From contig CAMDAH010000010.1 of the NCBI GenBank assembly GCA_945888625.1, positions 28,383-92,382 of the forward strand: a stretch of DNA of 64,000 nt, read 5' to 3'. The notes beneath the pieces were generated by a model. That model was not told the DNA's origin. It did not search any database and worked only from the letters and a program-made list of their open reading frames with translations. Shown here piece by piece: positions 45,365 to 54,193 of the stretch; position 1 is the first letter of the stretch; each line of letters opens with the position of its first letter. The stretch comes from Chryseobacterium gleum. Lineage in GTDB: Bacteria > Bacteroidota > Bacteroidia > Flavobacteriales_D > Crocinitomicaceae. The translations under genes were made by a program, and so were the position numbers.

Positions 45365-46366
45365 ATGAGATTTAATTCAAATAAAATAGCCGTAATTGGT
45401 GGAGGAAGTTGGGCTACGGCATTAGTAAAGCTCTTTACAAATAATAGCAATCAGGTTTATTGGTGGATGCGTAACGAGGAAACGATTTATCACCTGCTAA
45501 ATTTTAAGCATAACCCAAACTACCTGCAAGATGTAGAATTTGATTTGTCAAAAATCACCATCAGCAACAATCTAGAATCAATTGTTGAATCAGCCGATAT
45601 CATTGTATTAGCAACTCCTGCGGCGTTCTTAACCAAAACGTTTAGCAATTTTCCTGTGCAATTACTTCAGGATAAAATAGTCTTTTCTGCTGTCAAAGGA
45701 ATAGTTCCCGAGTTTCACGCCATACCAGCAAGATTTATCCACAAAACATTTGGCACCAAATACGAGCACATAGGTATTATCTGTGGCCCCTGTCACGCTG
45801 AAGAAGTTGCTCTTGAGCGACTATCATACCTCACGATTGGTTGTGAAACAAATGAAATTGCCGAACATGTAGCCAAGTTGTTGAGTTGTCGTTACATTCG
45901 AACAAGTACAACCGATGACCTATTTGGAACAGAATTATCTGCTGTTTTAAAAAATATCTATGCACTGGCTTCAGGTATCTGCGCAGGTTTAGGTTACGGC
46001 GATAACTTTCAAGCCGTATTAGTGGCTAATGCTATCCAAGAAATAGAGCGATTTATAGATGTAGTAAGCCCAGTTCATCGCGATACAAAAAGCAGTGCCT
46101 ATCTTGGTGATTTATTGGTGACCGCCTATTCTAAATTTTCAAGAAATCGTACTTTTGGTTTTATGATTGGCAAAGGTTACTCCATAGAAACAGCCCAATC
46201 GGAGAGTAATATGATTGCAGAAGGTTACTATGCCACCAAAAGTTTAACGGAAATTAATGCAAAATTTAATGTTGACATGCCTATTTTAAATGCTGTTTAC
46301 GCGATTTTATATGGTAGAAAATCCCCTCGAAATGAAATTAAAGCACTGACGGAAAAACTAAATTAA
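45365..46366 (+). CDS. gpsA: Glycerol-3-phosphate dehydrogenase [NAD(P)+]
   Basis: Reduces dihydroxyacetone phosphate to sn-glycerol-3-phosphate, the phospholipid backbone precursor. The 333-residue protein starts with the nucleotide-binding IAVIGGGSWATALVKLF, then FSAVKGIVPE, GPCHAEEVA, the catalytic Lys in ELSAVLKNIYALASGICAGLGYGDN and DLLVTAYSKFSRNRTFG. It is followed at 18 bases by aspartate kinase. Confidence 0.95.
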   Translation: MRFNSNKIAVIGGGSWATALVKLFTNNSNQVYWWMRNEETIYHLLNFKHNPNYLQDVEFDLSKITISNNLESIVESADIIVLATPAAFLTKTFSNFPVQLLQDKIVFSAVKGIVPEFHAIPARFIHKTFGTKYEHIGIICGPCHAEEVALERLSYLTIGCETNEIAEHVAKLLSCRYIRTSTTDDLFGTELSAVLKNIYALASGICAGLGYGDNFQAVLVANAIQEIERFIDVVSPVHRDTKSSAYLGDLLVTAYSKFSRNRTFGFMIGKGYSIETAQSESNMIAEGYYATKSLTEINAKFNVDMPILNAVYAILYGRKSPRNEIKALTEKLN

Positions 46367-46384
46367 GATTCAATTAATTATAGC

Positions 46385-47662
46385 ATGAAAGTTTTTAAAT
46401 TTGGAGGTGCATCGGTAAAAGATGCAAAATCCGTTAGAAATGTAGGTTCCATTCTTTCCGCTTACCAAGGTGAAAAAATAGTGGTCGTGGTATCGGCGAT
46501 GGGAAAAACAACCAATAAATTAGAGGGGCTATTTACCGCACTTGAATCTAAAGACAAAGCTACGTTTGTTAAAAAAATGCAAGAAATTCAAACCTTTCAC
46601 CAAGAAATACTAAGCGAACTGTTTAGCAAAAACACAACAAAAAGTTTTCAACTTATCGATTCAATTTTTGATGAGCTAAAGGAGCACTACGAAAAAGATA
46701 AAAGCGCCTCTTCCGACTTTCTTTATGATCAGATTGTGAGCGCAGGTGAGCTTATTTCGTCGCACATCGTAAACGAATACCTGTTGGAATTAGGAGTGAA
46801 ATCAACTTGGTGTGATGCGAGGCGCTTAATTCGAACAGACGATAATTACCGGGAAGCCAATGTCGATTGGGAAACATCAAAAGAATTGATAACTAAGCAA
46901 ATTTCGAGAAGTTTTCAGAACGCAGAAATTATATTAACGCAAGGGTTTATTGGGCATGCTTCATGCGGCTCCACCACAACACTGGGGCGAGAAGGATCCG
47001 ACTATTCAGCTGGAATTTTTGCTCATTGTTGCGATGCAGAAAGTGTTTACATTTGGAAAGATGTTCCTGGCATGTTAAACGCAGATCCAAAATATTTTGA
47101 AAATACAAAAAAATTAGCGAAAATTTCCTTCAAGGAAGCAATCGAATTATCTTATTACGGTGCAAGTGTAATTCACCCTAAAACAATAAAACCCCTTCAA
47201 AACAAGAATATTCCATTGTTTGTGAAATCATTTATTGATCCGAATGAAGCGGGAACAGAAATCCAATCACTGACCAAAGATGACGGACTTATCCCTTCAT
47301 TTATCATTAAAAAAGGGCAAATCTTGTTTTCTTTAATGCCAAAAGACTTCTCTTTTATTAACGAAGCCAACCTTTATGGTATTTTTAAAATGTTGGCTAC
47401 AGCGCACGTTAAAATCAACTTAATGCAAAATTCTGCCTTAAGTTTTTCGATTCTAGTGGATGCACATCAAATTAAACTAGCTAAACTCCTGGCGATACTG
47501 CAAGTTGATTTTGATGTTCGTTACAACGAAAACCTTGAACTTGTTACGATACGACACTACGATTCTCACACCATTGATATGATATGCAAAGATAAAATGG
47601 TCATAATCGAACAGAAAACACGCTACACAGCCCGATTTGTCTTAAAGTCGAACGGCGATTAA
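46385..47662 (+). CDS. Aspartate kinase (monofunctional)
   Basis: Phosphorylates aspartate, the entry to lysine, threonine, methionine and diaminopimelate synthesis. The 425-residue protein has the kinase start VFKFGGASVKDAKSVRNV, the central TTLGREGSDYSAGIFA (substrate and ATP loops), DVPGMLNADPKYF and a shortened C-terminal region where ACT-type regulation would sit (FKMLATAHVKINLMQNSAL). No homoserine dehydrogenase is fused. No lysine riboswitch fits the 18-base gap upstream; a weak hairpin follows the stop. Confidence 0.92.
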   Translation: MKVFKFGGASVKDAKSVRNVGSILSAYQGEKIVVVVSAMGKTTNKLEGLFTALESKDKATFVKKMQEIQTFHQEILSELFSKNTTKSFQLIDSIFDELKEHYEKDKSASSDFLYDQIVSAGELISSHIVNEYLLELGVKSTWCDARRLIRTDDNYREANVDWETSKELITKQISRSFQNAEIILTQGFIGHASCGSTTTLGREGSDYSAGIFAHCCDAESVYIWKDVPGMLNADPKYFENTKKLAKISFKEAIELSYYGASVIHPKTIKPLQNKNIPLFVKSFIDPNEAGTEIQSLTKDDGLIPSFIIKKGQILFSLMPKDFSFINEANLYGIFKMLATAHVKINLMQNSALSFSILVDAHQIKLAKLLAILQVDFDVRYNENLELVTIRHYDSHTIDMICKDKMVIIEQKTRYTARFVLKSNGD

Positions 47663-47678
47663 TTAGAATACCTTAAAA

Positions 47679-47700
47679 AAGGTAGTCTTTACCTTATTTT
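47679..47700 (+). terminator. Weak hairpin after aspartate kinase
   Basis: AAGGTA-GTCTT-TACCTT followed by ATTTT. It is a short, AT-rich stem with an imperfect T-run, directly abutting the predicted feoA promoter. Confidence 0.4.
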
Positions 47701-47707
47701 AGATTTG
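47700..47707 (+). promoter_or_regulatory. Putative -7 promoter box of feoAB
   Basis: TAGATTTG, exact TAnnTTTG match, ends 11 bases before the feoA ATG. The leader would be about 7-8 bases, with no Fur-box-like palindrome that I can recognise. Confidence 0.4.
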
Positions 47708-47718
47708 TAAATTTGTGT

Positions 47719-47952
47719 ATGCTAAAAGTACTCAGCGAGATTAAATTAGGTGAAAAAGTAACCGTTGAAACAGTTACACATCCCTATTTATCGAATAAAT
47801 TAATTGAAATGGGTATGTTTGCCGGAACGGAACTAGAACTACTTTATACAGCACCATTTGGAGACCCAATAGCTATTTCCATGAATGGTTCCGTTTTAAC
47901 ACTGAGACTAGACGAAGCAAAATACATTCATGTACACAACACGCCTGCATGA
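47719..47952 (+). CDS. feoA: Ferrous iron transport protein A
   Basis: A small SH3-like cytosolic partner of FeoB. The 77-residue protein has the family pattern LSEIKLGEKVTVETV, IEMGMFAGTELELLYTAPFGDPIAISMNGSVLTLRLDEAKYIHV. The ATG at 47719 is chosen over the upstream TTG, which lies almost on the -7 box. FeoB follows after 22 bases, then a small Cys-containing protein, forming a feoAB plus accessory operon. Confidence 0.93.
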   Translation: MLKVLSEIKLGEKVTVETVTHPYLSNKLIEMGMFAGTELELLYTAPFGDPIAISMNGSVLTLRLDEAKYIHVHNTPA

Positions 47953-47974
47953 AATTTAGAAAGTGTATGAACGC

Positions 47975-49930
47975 ATGAAAATTGCATTATTTGGGAATCC
48001 CAATACAGGAAAAAGTTCCGTTTTTAACTTACTGAGTGGCTTAAGACAGCAGGTGGGGAATTTTCCGGGCGTAACCATTGAGAAAAAAACGGGAACCTTT
48101 AAAATTGGGGATCGCAAATACCAACTCACAGACTTCCCTGGAACCTACAGTATTTATCCCCATTCGATAGACGAAGAGATTGTTTGTCAAGTGCTGACCA
48201 ATAAGCAACATGATGATTTTCCCGAGCTCGCTATTGTAGTTGTCGATGCCTCCAATTTGGAACGCAACATGCTACTTTTTACTCAACTAAACGATTTAAA
48301 CATTCCGCTAATTTTGGTGCTAAACATGTGGGATATAGCAAAAAAAAATGGTGTAAAAATAAATGTTTCATTATTACAAACTGCATTTCCAACTTCGCCT
48401 ATTGTTACAATGAATGCGCGAATTGGGCTTGGTAAAGATCGCTTATTAGCCGCCATTGATAGCAAAGATATAAACCAAAAAAACAACCTTTTTATCGATG
48501 GTGATTTTCCTTGTTCGCTTAACGACAAAGAAGGCCAACAGCAAGAAACGTTGAAGAGATACCAAAAGCTGAAATCATTACTTGTAAATGTCCAGCTTGA
48601 AAAATCAACCATTAAAAATACATTATCAAGAAAAATAGATCGAGTTCTAATACATCGATTTTGGGGATATTTTATTTTTCTAGGTATTTTGATGACCATA
48701 TTTCAGTTTATATTTTCTTTTGCCACGATTCCTATGGACTGGATTGACAGTTCGTTTGTGCAGATGAGTAACTGGCTAAGTCAACAACTTCCTCAGGGCC
48801 TCTTGACGAATTTATTGACCCAAGGTATACTTCCCGGTATTGCCGGCGTGCTCATGTTTGTTCCACAAATTGCCCTACTATTTTTCTTTATTGCTATTTT
48901 AGAAGAAAGTGGGTACTTGTCTCGTGTTGTATTTATCATGGATCGACTTTTGCGTCCTTTCGGGTTAAACGGAAAAAGTGTAGTGCCTTTGATCTCCAGT
49001 TTGGCCTGTGCTATTCCCGGTATTATGGCCACACGAACTATTTCTGATTGGAAAGAGCGACTCATCACCATATTAATTGCACCCTTGATGAGCTGCAGTG
49101 CAAGAATTCCGGTATATACCTTACTGATAGCATTGGTAATTCCTAAAACGTATTTATTGGGCTTCATTAATGTGCAAGGATTAGTCTTATTGGCACTTTA
49201 TTTCTTAGGATTAATTGCCGCTATACTTTTGGCTATTGTTCTAAAAAAATTTATAAAAGCCAAAAACAAAGGATTTCTCATCATGGATATGCCAGAGTAC
49301 AAAAAACCAAGATGGCGAAACGTATTTACGACAGTAGTTGAAAAAATAAGCCTTTTTGTTTGGGACGCGGGAAAAATAATTTTAGCAATTTCTATTATAC
49401 TATGGGTTCTTGCAAGCTATGGACCAACAGGAAATAGTGCAAGAAAAATTACCCTAGCGAAAAAATCAAGTTTTTATGTAAAGTCAAATCGTACAGAAAA
49501 ACAAGCATTAATCGCAGCAGCAAAATTAGAAGGCTCATATATGGGAATGATGGGCAAATTTATTGAGCCTGCTATTAGCCCCTTGGGTTACGATTGGAAA
49601 ATTGGTATTTCCCTAATAAGTTCCTTTGCGGCACGTGAAGTTTTTGTAGGTTCATTATCCACCATTTATGCCGTCCACGACGAAAATGAAGAACTTCAAA
49701 ACCTTAAAACCCAACTAAAAAATGCTAAACGCCCCAATGGCGAGCAGGTATATTCGATGGCCACAGGTGTTTCGCTAATGGTATTTTATGTTTTTGCTAT
49801 GCAATGCATGGCCACACTTGCCGTTGTGAAAAGGGAGACACAAAGTTGGCGCTGGCCACTCATACAACTAACGATTATGGGTGTAATGGCCTATGTATCC
49901 GCCTTTATCACTTATCAATTACTGGCATAA
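47975..49930 (+). CDS. feoB: Ferrous iron transport protein B
   Basis: The GTPase-coupled inner-membrane Fe2+ transporter. From the ATG at 47975 the 651-residue protein has an N-terminal G domain with GNPNTGKS (residues 7-14), the G3 region DFPGTYS, and LNMWD (G4). A helical linker follows, then a membrane domain with two Gate-type repeats (GYLSRVVFIMDRLLRPFGLNGKSVVPLISSLACAIPGI and AAREVFVGSLSTIY). It is somewhat shorter than many FeoB proteins, mostly in the G-domain linker and between repeats. feoA precedes it and a FeoB-associated protein follows. Confidence 0.95.
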   Translation: MKIALFGNPNTGKSSVFNLLSGLRQQVGNFPGVTIEKKTGTFKIGDRKYQLTDFPGTYSIYPHSIDEEIVCQVLTNKQHDDFPELAIVVVDASNLERNMLLFTQLNDLNIPLILVLNMWDIAKKNGVKINVSLLQTAFPTSPIVTMNARIGLGKDRLLAAIDSKDINQKNNLFIDGDFPCSLNDKEGQQQETLKRYQKLKSLLVNVQLEKSTIKNTLSRKIDRVLIHRFWGYFIFLGILMTIFQFIFSFATIPMDWIDSSFVQMSNWLSQQLPQGLLTNLLTQGILPGIAGVLMFVPQIALLFFFIAILEESGYLSRVVFIMDRLLRPFGLNGKSVVPLISSLACAIPGIMATRTISDWKERLITILIAPLMSCSARIPVYTLLIALVIPKTYLLGFINVQGLVLLALYFLGLIAAILLAIVLKKFIKAKNKGFLIMDMPEYKKPRWRNVFTTVVEKISLFVWDAGKIILAISIILWVLASYGPTGNSARKITLAKKSSFYVKSNRTEKQALIAAAKLEGSYMGMMGKFIEPAISPLGYDWKIGISLISSFAAREVFVGSLSTIYAVHDENEELQNLKTQLKNAKRPNGEQVYSMATGVSLMVFYVFAMQCMATLAVVKRETQSWRWPLIQLTIMGVMAYVSAFITYQLLA

Positions 49931-49948
49931 AAACCTTATCTTTGAATT

Positions 49949-50101
49949 ATGTTTCAAGAAATAGTTGTTTGTAGCTTAATAGTTTTAGCCGTTTGCTACC
50001 TTATTTACCGTTTAAAACGAAAATTTTCCACTGCAATTACAGGATGTGATTCTTGCGTCTTTTCGAATGATGATAAATGGCAAAAAAAAGAAATAAAGTA
50101 A
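49949..50101 (+). CDS. FeoB-associated Cys-rich membrane protein
   Basis: A 50-residue ORF not in the ORF track, starting 18 bases after feoB: MFQEIVVCSLIVLAVCYLIY forms one membrane helix, followed by a basic RLKRKF and a short tail with GCDSC. This is the layout of the small FeoB-associated proteins (one helix plus a Cys pair) that follow feoB in many Bacteroidota and Firmicutes. The Cys pair could bind iron; that is inference. Position and hydropathy support a real gene. Confidence 0.8.
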   Translation: MFQEIVVCSLIVLAVCYLIYRLKRKFSTAITGCDSCVFSNDDKWQKKEIK

Positions 50102-50139
50102 AATGAAAATCTTTACTATCTTCACTTAAAATAAGCGTT

Positions 50140-51171
50140 TTGGAAAATACTGTTTGCCAATTGTACCAATATAATTCGTCATTTTATTTAATTAAAAAAG
50201 AAACACCAGCACATTTCGCCTTAGAATTTTCGCATAATGTATTGGATAATGACCATGTTTCATGGTTAAATTTTAACTCATTAGCTGCTAAAAATGACAT
50301 TATTTTGCTGTGTCAAGGACTTAAAATAGAAAAGCTAAGTATTGAAAATATATTTATAGAAGCGCGTAGACCAAAAGTTGAGGAAACAAATGGCTATATC
50401 TATTTCAATGTTATTTCAGTCCTACCAAGTACACAAAATGATAACGAGTTATTAATAAAAGATCAAATTACCTTCTTTCTAGGAAAAGATTACCTTATTT
50501 CTTTTCAATCACAAGAAGGCGACCATTTTGACGATGTAAGGGATCGAATTGAAAAAAATCGTGGTAAAATACGCTCTAAGGAAAGTGATTTTTTATTATT
50601 CCGAGCACTAGAGGCCATTGTAGATAATTACTTTGAAGTAGTTGACAGCATTGCTCAAAAAACAACAAGAATAGATGAAATTCTTCGAAAATCAGAGGAT
50701 AAGTCATTGTTATTACAAATTGAAGTAGAAAAAAGAAAACTCATTGAATTAAAAAAAATAGCTAGTCCAATGCTTGAAATTAGCGTTCAATTACTGGGGA
50801 GCGACACGTTTTTAATCGAAGAAAGCACACGAAGGTATTTTAGCAGCTTAAACCATAGCTGTTCATATGTAATTACAGAAATCGATTCTCAAAAACAAAT
50901 CCTAGATGGGATGGCCAATTTTTATTATGCAGCCCAAGGACAACGCATGAACGAAATCATGAAAGTACTCACCATCGTTAGTTCGATTTTTATCCCATTA
51001 ACATTTATTGCCGGCGTTTACGGAATGAATTTTGAAAACATGCCCGAATTAAAATCTAAAAATGGCTATTTTATTACTTGGGGCGTTATGTTTGTACTAG
51101 CCCTTTCGCTTTTCCTCTTTTTCGTTTCTAAAGGATGGTTAAGAAAAAAAGACTACTCAAACGAAAAATAA
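50140..51171 (+). CDS. corA: CorA-family magnesium/divalent cation transporter
   Basis: A homopentameric cation channel. The 343-residue protein has the large cytoplasmic N-terminal funnel domain and two C-terminal membrane helices; the signature GMN is near residue 299 (GVYGMNFENMPEL) at the end of the first helix, with a basic KKDYSNEK tail. The likely start is the TTG at 50140 (MENTVCQLYQY), since there is no ATG for a long way downstream. It follows the feo operon by 38 bases and may be a separate unit. Mg2+, Co2+ or Ni2+ specificity is not determinable. Confidence 0.92.
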   Translation: MENTVCQLYQYNSSFYLIKKETPAHFALEFSHNVLDNDHVSWLNFNSLAAKNDIILLCQGLKIEKLSIENIFIEARRPKVEETNGYIYFNVISVLPSTQNDNELLIKDQITFFLGKDYLISFQSQEGDHFDDVRDRIEKNRGKIRSKESDFLLFRALEAIVDNYFEVVDSIAQKTTRIDEILRKSEDKSLLLQIEVEKRKLIELKKIASPMLEISVQLLGSDTFLIEESTRRYFSSLNHSCSYVITEIDSQKQILDGMANFYYAAQGQRMNEIMKVLTIVSSIFIPLTFIAGVYGMNFENMPELKSKNGYFITWGVMFVLALSLFLFFVSKGWLRKKDYSNEK

Positions 51172-51226
51172 ATAGTGTTTTAAGGTGAAATTTAACACAT
51201 TAAAGATGCTATTCAAAAAAGTATTT

Positions 51227-51234
51227 TAACTTTG
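51227..51234 (+). promoter_or_regulatory. Putative -7 promoter box of the THX gene
   Basis: TAACTTTG, exact TAnnTTTG match, ending 38 bases before the ATG of the THX ribosomal protein gene. Confidence 0.45.
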
Positions 51235-51272
51235 TTAGGAAATAGAAATAGTATTAATTTCAATAAAAAGTC

Positions 51273-51470
51273 ATGGGAAAAGGCGATAAAAAAACCGCGA
51301 AAGGAAAAAGAGTAATGGGTTCATACGGCATTACACGAAAAAGGAAAAGTGATCAGAAAGTAATGATAGCAAGTGTTAAAGTTGACAAGGTGGAATCAGA
51401 ACTGAACACGAAAAAAGTCGTGGCAACAGCAGCAAAAAAAGCAAGTACTAAAAAACCAAAAGCAGAATAA
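51273..51470 (+). CDS. Ribosomal protein THX family (bTHX)
   Basis: A 65-residue very basic protein beginning MGKGDKKTAKGKRVMGSYG, the signature of the small THX protein found in 30S subunits of Thermus and Bacteroidota. THX in Thermus is only about 26 residues; here a further 40-residue Lys/Ala/Thr-rich tail follows (ATAAKKASTKKPKAE), probably disordered. It stands alone between corA and serC with its own promoter box and terminator. Confidence 0.85.
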   Translation: MGKGDKKTAKGKRVMGSYGITRKRKSDQKVMIASVKVDKVESELNTKKVVATAAKKASTKKPKAE

Positions 51471-51475
51471 TTTTT

Positions 51476-51503
51476 AAAAGCTGTCATATTGACGGCTTTT
51501 TTT
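51476..51503 (+). terminator. Intrinsic terminator of the THX gene
   Basis: AAAAGCTGTC-ATATT-GACGGCTTTT, with one T:G pair in the stem, followed by TTT. It starts 5 bases after the THX stop and ends about 30 bases before serC. Confidence 0.78.
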
Positions 51504-51533
51504 GTGCCATATATTAACTCTAAAACAATTAAG

Positions 51534-52598
51534 ATGAAGCATAATTTCGGGGCTGGTCCATGTATTTTACCAAAGAGTGTGTTTGAAGAAGCCGCTGCGG
51601 CAGTAATTGATTTTAACGGATTATCTATTTTAGAAGTATCCCATCGGCACAAAGATTTTGTTTCGGTGATGGATGAATCTATCGATTTAGTCAAAAAAGC
51701 CTTACATGTCCCTGCAGGATATTCGGTGGCCTTTATTCAGGGAGGCGCCACTTTAGGATTTACCATTGCGGCACTTAACATGGTGCGTGAGCACAAGCGA
51801 GGTGGATACCTTAACACAGGAACTTGGTCCACTGGAGCAATGAAAGAAGCAAAAAAAGTAGGCGTTGATGCAGCATTGATAGCAAGTTCCGAAGACAAAA
51901 AATTTAATTATATTCCCAAAGATTACGCAGTACAAGATGACCTAGACTACGTTCATTTTACGTCAAATAACACTATTTACGGAACTCAATTCAAACAATT
52001 ACCCAACACAAATTTCCCGTTGGTATGCGATATGTCATCCGACATATTTTCTCAAGTTATCGATGTTTCCAAGTTCGACCTAATTTATGCGGGTGCACAA
52101 AAAAACTTAGGACCTGCGGGAGCGACACTTTATATTGTGAAAGACGAACATCTCGGTAAATCTAGTTCCCCTTTCATGCCCTCTTACTTGGATTTGAAGC
52201 AACAAATAGATAAAGAATCGATGTTAAACACCCCACCGGTATTTTCTATTTATGTTGCCTTATTAAACCTTAGAAATCTCATTGAAAACGGGGGTGTTGC
52301 TGAAATCGAGAAAAAAAATATTGCAAAAGCAGCCCTTTTATACCAAGAAATAGATAGAAATTCACTCTTCAAGGGAACAGTAGAAACAGCAGATCGCTCC
52401 TTGATGAATGCTACATTTACCTTACAAGATGAAACCCATGCCGCGGCGTTTGATTTATTGTGGAAAGGAGCTGGAATTGTAGGTCTTCCGGGGCATCGAT
52501 CAACAGGTGGGTATCGTGCATCGATGTACAACGCACTCCCTATCGAAAGTGTTCAAGTACTGGTTGACGTGATGAAACATTTTGAATCAATCTCATAA
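51534..52598 (+). CDS. serC: Phosphoserine aminotransferase
   Basis: PLP enzyme converting 3-phosphohydroxypyruvate to phosphoserine (serine and pyridoxine routes). From the ATG at 51534 the 354-residue protein has the family start HNFGAGPCILPKSVFEEA, HRHKDFV, and the PLP lysine in YAGAQKNLGPAGATLYIV. The track's start 15 codons upstream lies within the THX terminator and is rejected. It is followed after 28 bases by serA; the two make sequential steps of the phosphorylated serine pathway. Confidence 0.95.
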   Translation: MKHNFGAGPCILPKSVFEEAAAAVIDFNGLSILEVSHRHKDFVSVMDESIDLVKKALHVPAGYSVAFIQGGATLGFTIAALNMVREHKRGGYLNTGTWSTGAMKEAKKVGVDAALIASSEDKKFNYIPKDYAVQDDLDYVHFTSNNTIYGTQFKQLPNTNFPLVCDMSSDIFSQVIDVSKFDLIYAGAQKNLGPAGATLYIVKDEHLGKSSSPFMPSYLDLKQQIDKESMLNTPPVFSIYVALLNLRNLIENGGVAEIEKKNIAKAALLYQEIDRNSLFKGTVETADRSLMNATFTLQDETHAAAFDLLWKGAGIVGLPGHRSTGGYRASMYNALPIESVQVLVDVMKHFESIS

Positions 52599-52626
52599 AA
52601 TTATCCCTCAATTAAACAACTTCAGC

Positions 52627-53583
52627 ATGAAAATTTTAGCCAACGACGGAATATCGAATAAGGGAAAAGAATTGCTCACTGCAGCAGGATTTATTGTAAT
52701 TACAGAAAAAGTAAAGCAAGAAGAGCTAGCCGAAGCAGTGAATGACCAAGGAATTGAAATGATTTTAGTGCGTAGTGCTACAACCGTTCGTAAAGAGGTA
52801 ATTGATGCATGTCCAAATCTTAAATTAATTGGGCGAGGCGGCGTAGGAATGGATAACATCGACGTGGCATATGCTAGAGAAAAAGGAATCATAGTGATTA
52901 ATACGCCCGCATCTTCGTCACAATCTGTTGCCGAGTTGGTTATGGGACAATTATTCTCGCTTGCTCGATTTTTAAACGACTCCTATAAAAATATGGCCAC
53001 AGGTGATTTTTCTACGCTGAAAAAAAATTATGCAAAAGGCATTGAACTTCGGGGAAAAACAATTGGCATTATCGGTTTTGGTAGAATAGGCCAAAGTTTA
53101 GCATCATACGCCTTAGGGGCGGGAATGCACGTAATTGCAGTTGGTAATTCAGAAGATTTAGTAAGCATCAACGTACCTATTGGCAAAAATAAAAACATAG
53201 TTTGTGAAATTAAGCCTGTGAAAGATATTGATGCGGTACTAGGCGAATTGGATTTCATATCCATTCACGTTCCGAAACAAGCAGATGGCGGGGCAGTAAT
53301 TACATCGAAAGAGTTTGCAAAAATGAAAAAAGGCGTGCTTATGATTAATGCTTCACGCGGAGGAATAATAAACGAAAACGATTTATTAGTTGCGTTAGAC
53401 GAGGGAATTTTGGGAGGAATTGCACTCGACGTGTATGAAAACGAACCAAATCCAAGACAAGATTTATTGAATCATCCTAAAATAGCTTGTACACCACACA
53501 TCGGAGCAGCAACATTAGAAGCACAAGATCGAATTGGCGAGGAATTGGCTCAATTGATTATTGGGCAATTTAAGACTGCTTAA
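52627..53583 (+). CDS. serA: D-3-phosphoglycerate dehydrogenase type 2-hydroxyacid dehydrogenase
   Basis: Catalyses the first step of serine synthesis. From the ATG at 52627 the 318-residue protein has the substrate region with RSATTVRKEVID and GRGGVGMDNIDV, the NAD-binding GIIGFGRIGQSLA, the catalytic Arg in MINASRGGIINE, and the Glu-His pair ending CTPHIGAATLEAQ. There is no C-terminal ACT domain, so serine feedback via ACT is not expected. The serC neighbour makes SerA the best assignment among the D-2-hydroxyacid dehydrogenases. Confidence 0.88.
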   Translation: MKILANDGISNKGKELLTAAGFIVITEKVKQEELAEAVNDQGIEMILVRSATTVRKEVIDACPNLKLIGRGGVGMDNIDVAYAREKGIIVINTPASSSQSVAELVMGQLFSLARFLNDSYKNMATGDFSTLKKNYAKGIELRGKTIGIIGFGRIGQSLASYALGAGMHVIAVGNSEDLVSINVPIGKNKNIVCEIKPVKDIDAVLGELDFISIHVPKQADGGAVITSKEFAKMKKGVLMINASRGGIINENDLLVALDEGILGGIALDVYENEPNPRQDLLNHPKIACTPHIGAATLEAQDRIGEELAQLIIGQFKTA

Positions 53584-53592
53584 AAACCAAGA

Positions 53593-54048
53593 TTAATCCT
53601 CGATTATTTCAATCGACTCGATTAAATCGCCTTGTTGGATAGCGTCTATTACATCTAGCCCTTCAATTACTTTTCCAAAACAAGTATGAACACGGTCTAA
53701 GTGGGCGGTATTATTTCTTGAGTGACAAACAAAAAACTGAGACCCACCCGTATTTCTACCTGCGTGAGCCATAGATAATACGCCTCGATCATGGTATTGA
53801 TTTTCTCCTGTTAATTCACAGTCTATCTGATATCCAGGTCCACCCGTTCCTGGCATACCATTAGCACCATCGCGAGAATTTGGGCAACCTCCTTGGATGA
53901 CAAAATCAGGAAGCACACGATGGAACTTCACTCCATCATAAAAGCCGTCCTGTGCTAACGAAATAAAATTTGCAACCGCTTTTGGGGCATCTTTATCGTA
54001 AAATGTAACCAACATATCACCTTTAACTGTCTTAATAAGTCCTTTCAT
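53593..54048 (-). CDS. Peptidyl-prolyl cis-trans isomerase, cyclophilin type
   Basis: Accelerates proline isomerisation during folding. The 151-residue cytosolic protein (no signal peptide) carries the cyclophilin signature YDGVKFHRVLPDFVIQGGCP, then GTGGPGYQIDCEL, SMAHAGRNTGGSQFFVC with the active-site residues, and HLDRVHTCFGKV. The ATG at 54048 is preferred over the track's start 13 codons upstream, which would pass through the -7 box. It is convergent with serA, 9 bases away. Confidence 0.94.
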   Translation of the reverse strand: MKGLIKTVKGDMLVTFYDKDAPKAVANFISLAQDGFYDGVKFHRVLPDFVIQGGCPNSRDGANGMPGTGGPGYQIDCELTGENQYHDRGVLSMAHAGRNTGGSQFFVCHSRNNTAHLDRVHTCFGKVIEGLDVIDAIQQGDLIESIEIIED

Positions 54049-54063
54049 CGTTTTTTTTTTAGG

Positions 54064-54071
54064 CAAATTTA
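54064..54071 (-). promoter_or_regulatory. Putative -7 promoter box of the cyclophilin gene
   Basis: TAAATTTG on the minus strand, 15 bases before the ATG at 54048; exact TAnnTTTG match. Confidence 0.38.
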
Positions 54072-54100
54072 CTACTTTATTAGACAATAATTATAATTCT

Positions 54101-54121
54101 GTTGAAAACTACGTTGAAAAC
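54101..54121. repeat. Direct repeat GTTGAAAAC x2
   Basis: GTTGAAAAC at 54101-54109 and again at 54113-54121, spaced by 3 bases (12-base period), in the divergent region between the cyclophilin gene and the gene at 54194. Confidence 0.4.
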
Positions 54122-54134
54122 CAATCTAAAGAAC

Positions 54135-54166
54135 TTGAAATTGAAGTTACGCGAATATTAACTTTG
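54135..54166 (+). promoter_or_regulatory. Putative promoter TTG-N21-TAACTTTG
   Basis: TTG at 54135-54137 and TAACTTTG at 54159-54166, 27 bases before the ATG at 54194. Both elements of the Bacteroidota promoter are present at acceptable spacing. Confidence 0.48.
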
Positions 54167-54193
54167 TTTTTAGCCAATTAATAAACAACGTCT

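Noticed and set aside
46367-46384. Lysine riboswitch upstream of aspartate kinase
   Set aside because: Only 18 bases separate gpsA from the kinase gene, far too few for a riboswitch.
48283-48699. 138-codon minus-strand ORF inside feoB
   Set aside because: Antisense to the FeoB G domain and linker; shadow composition.
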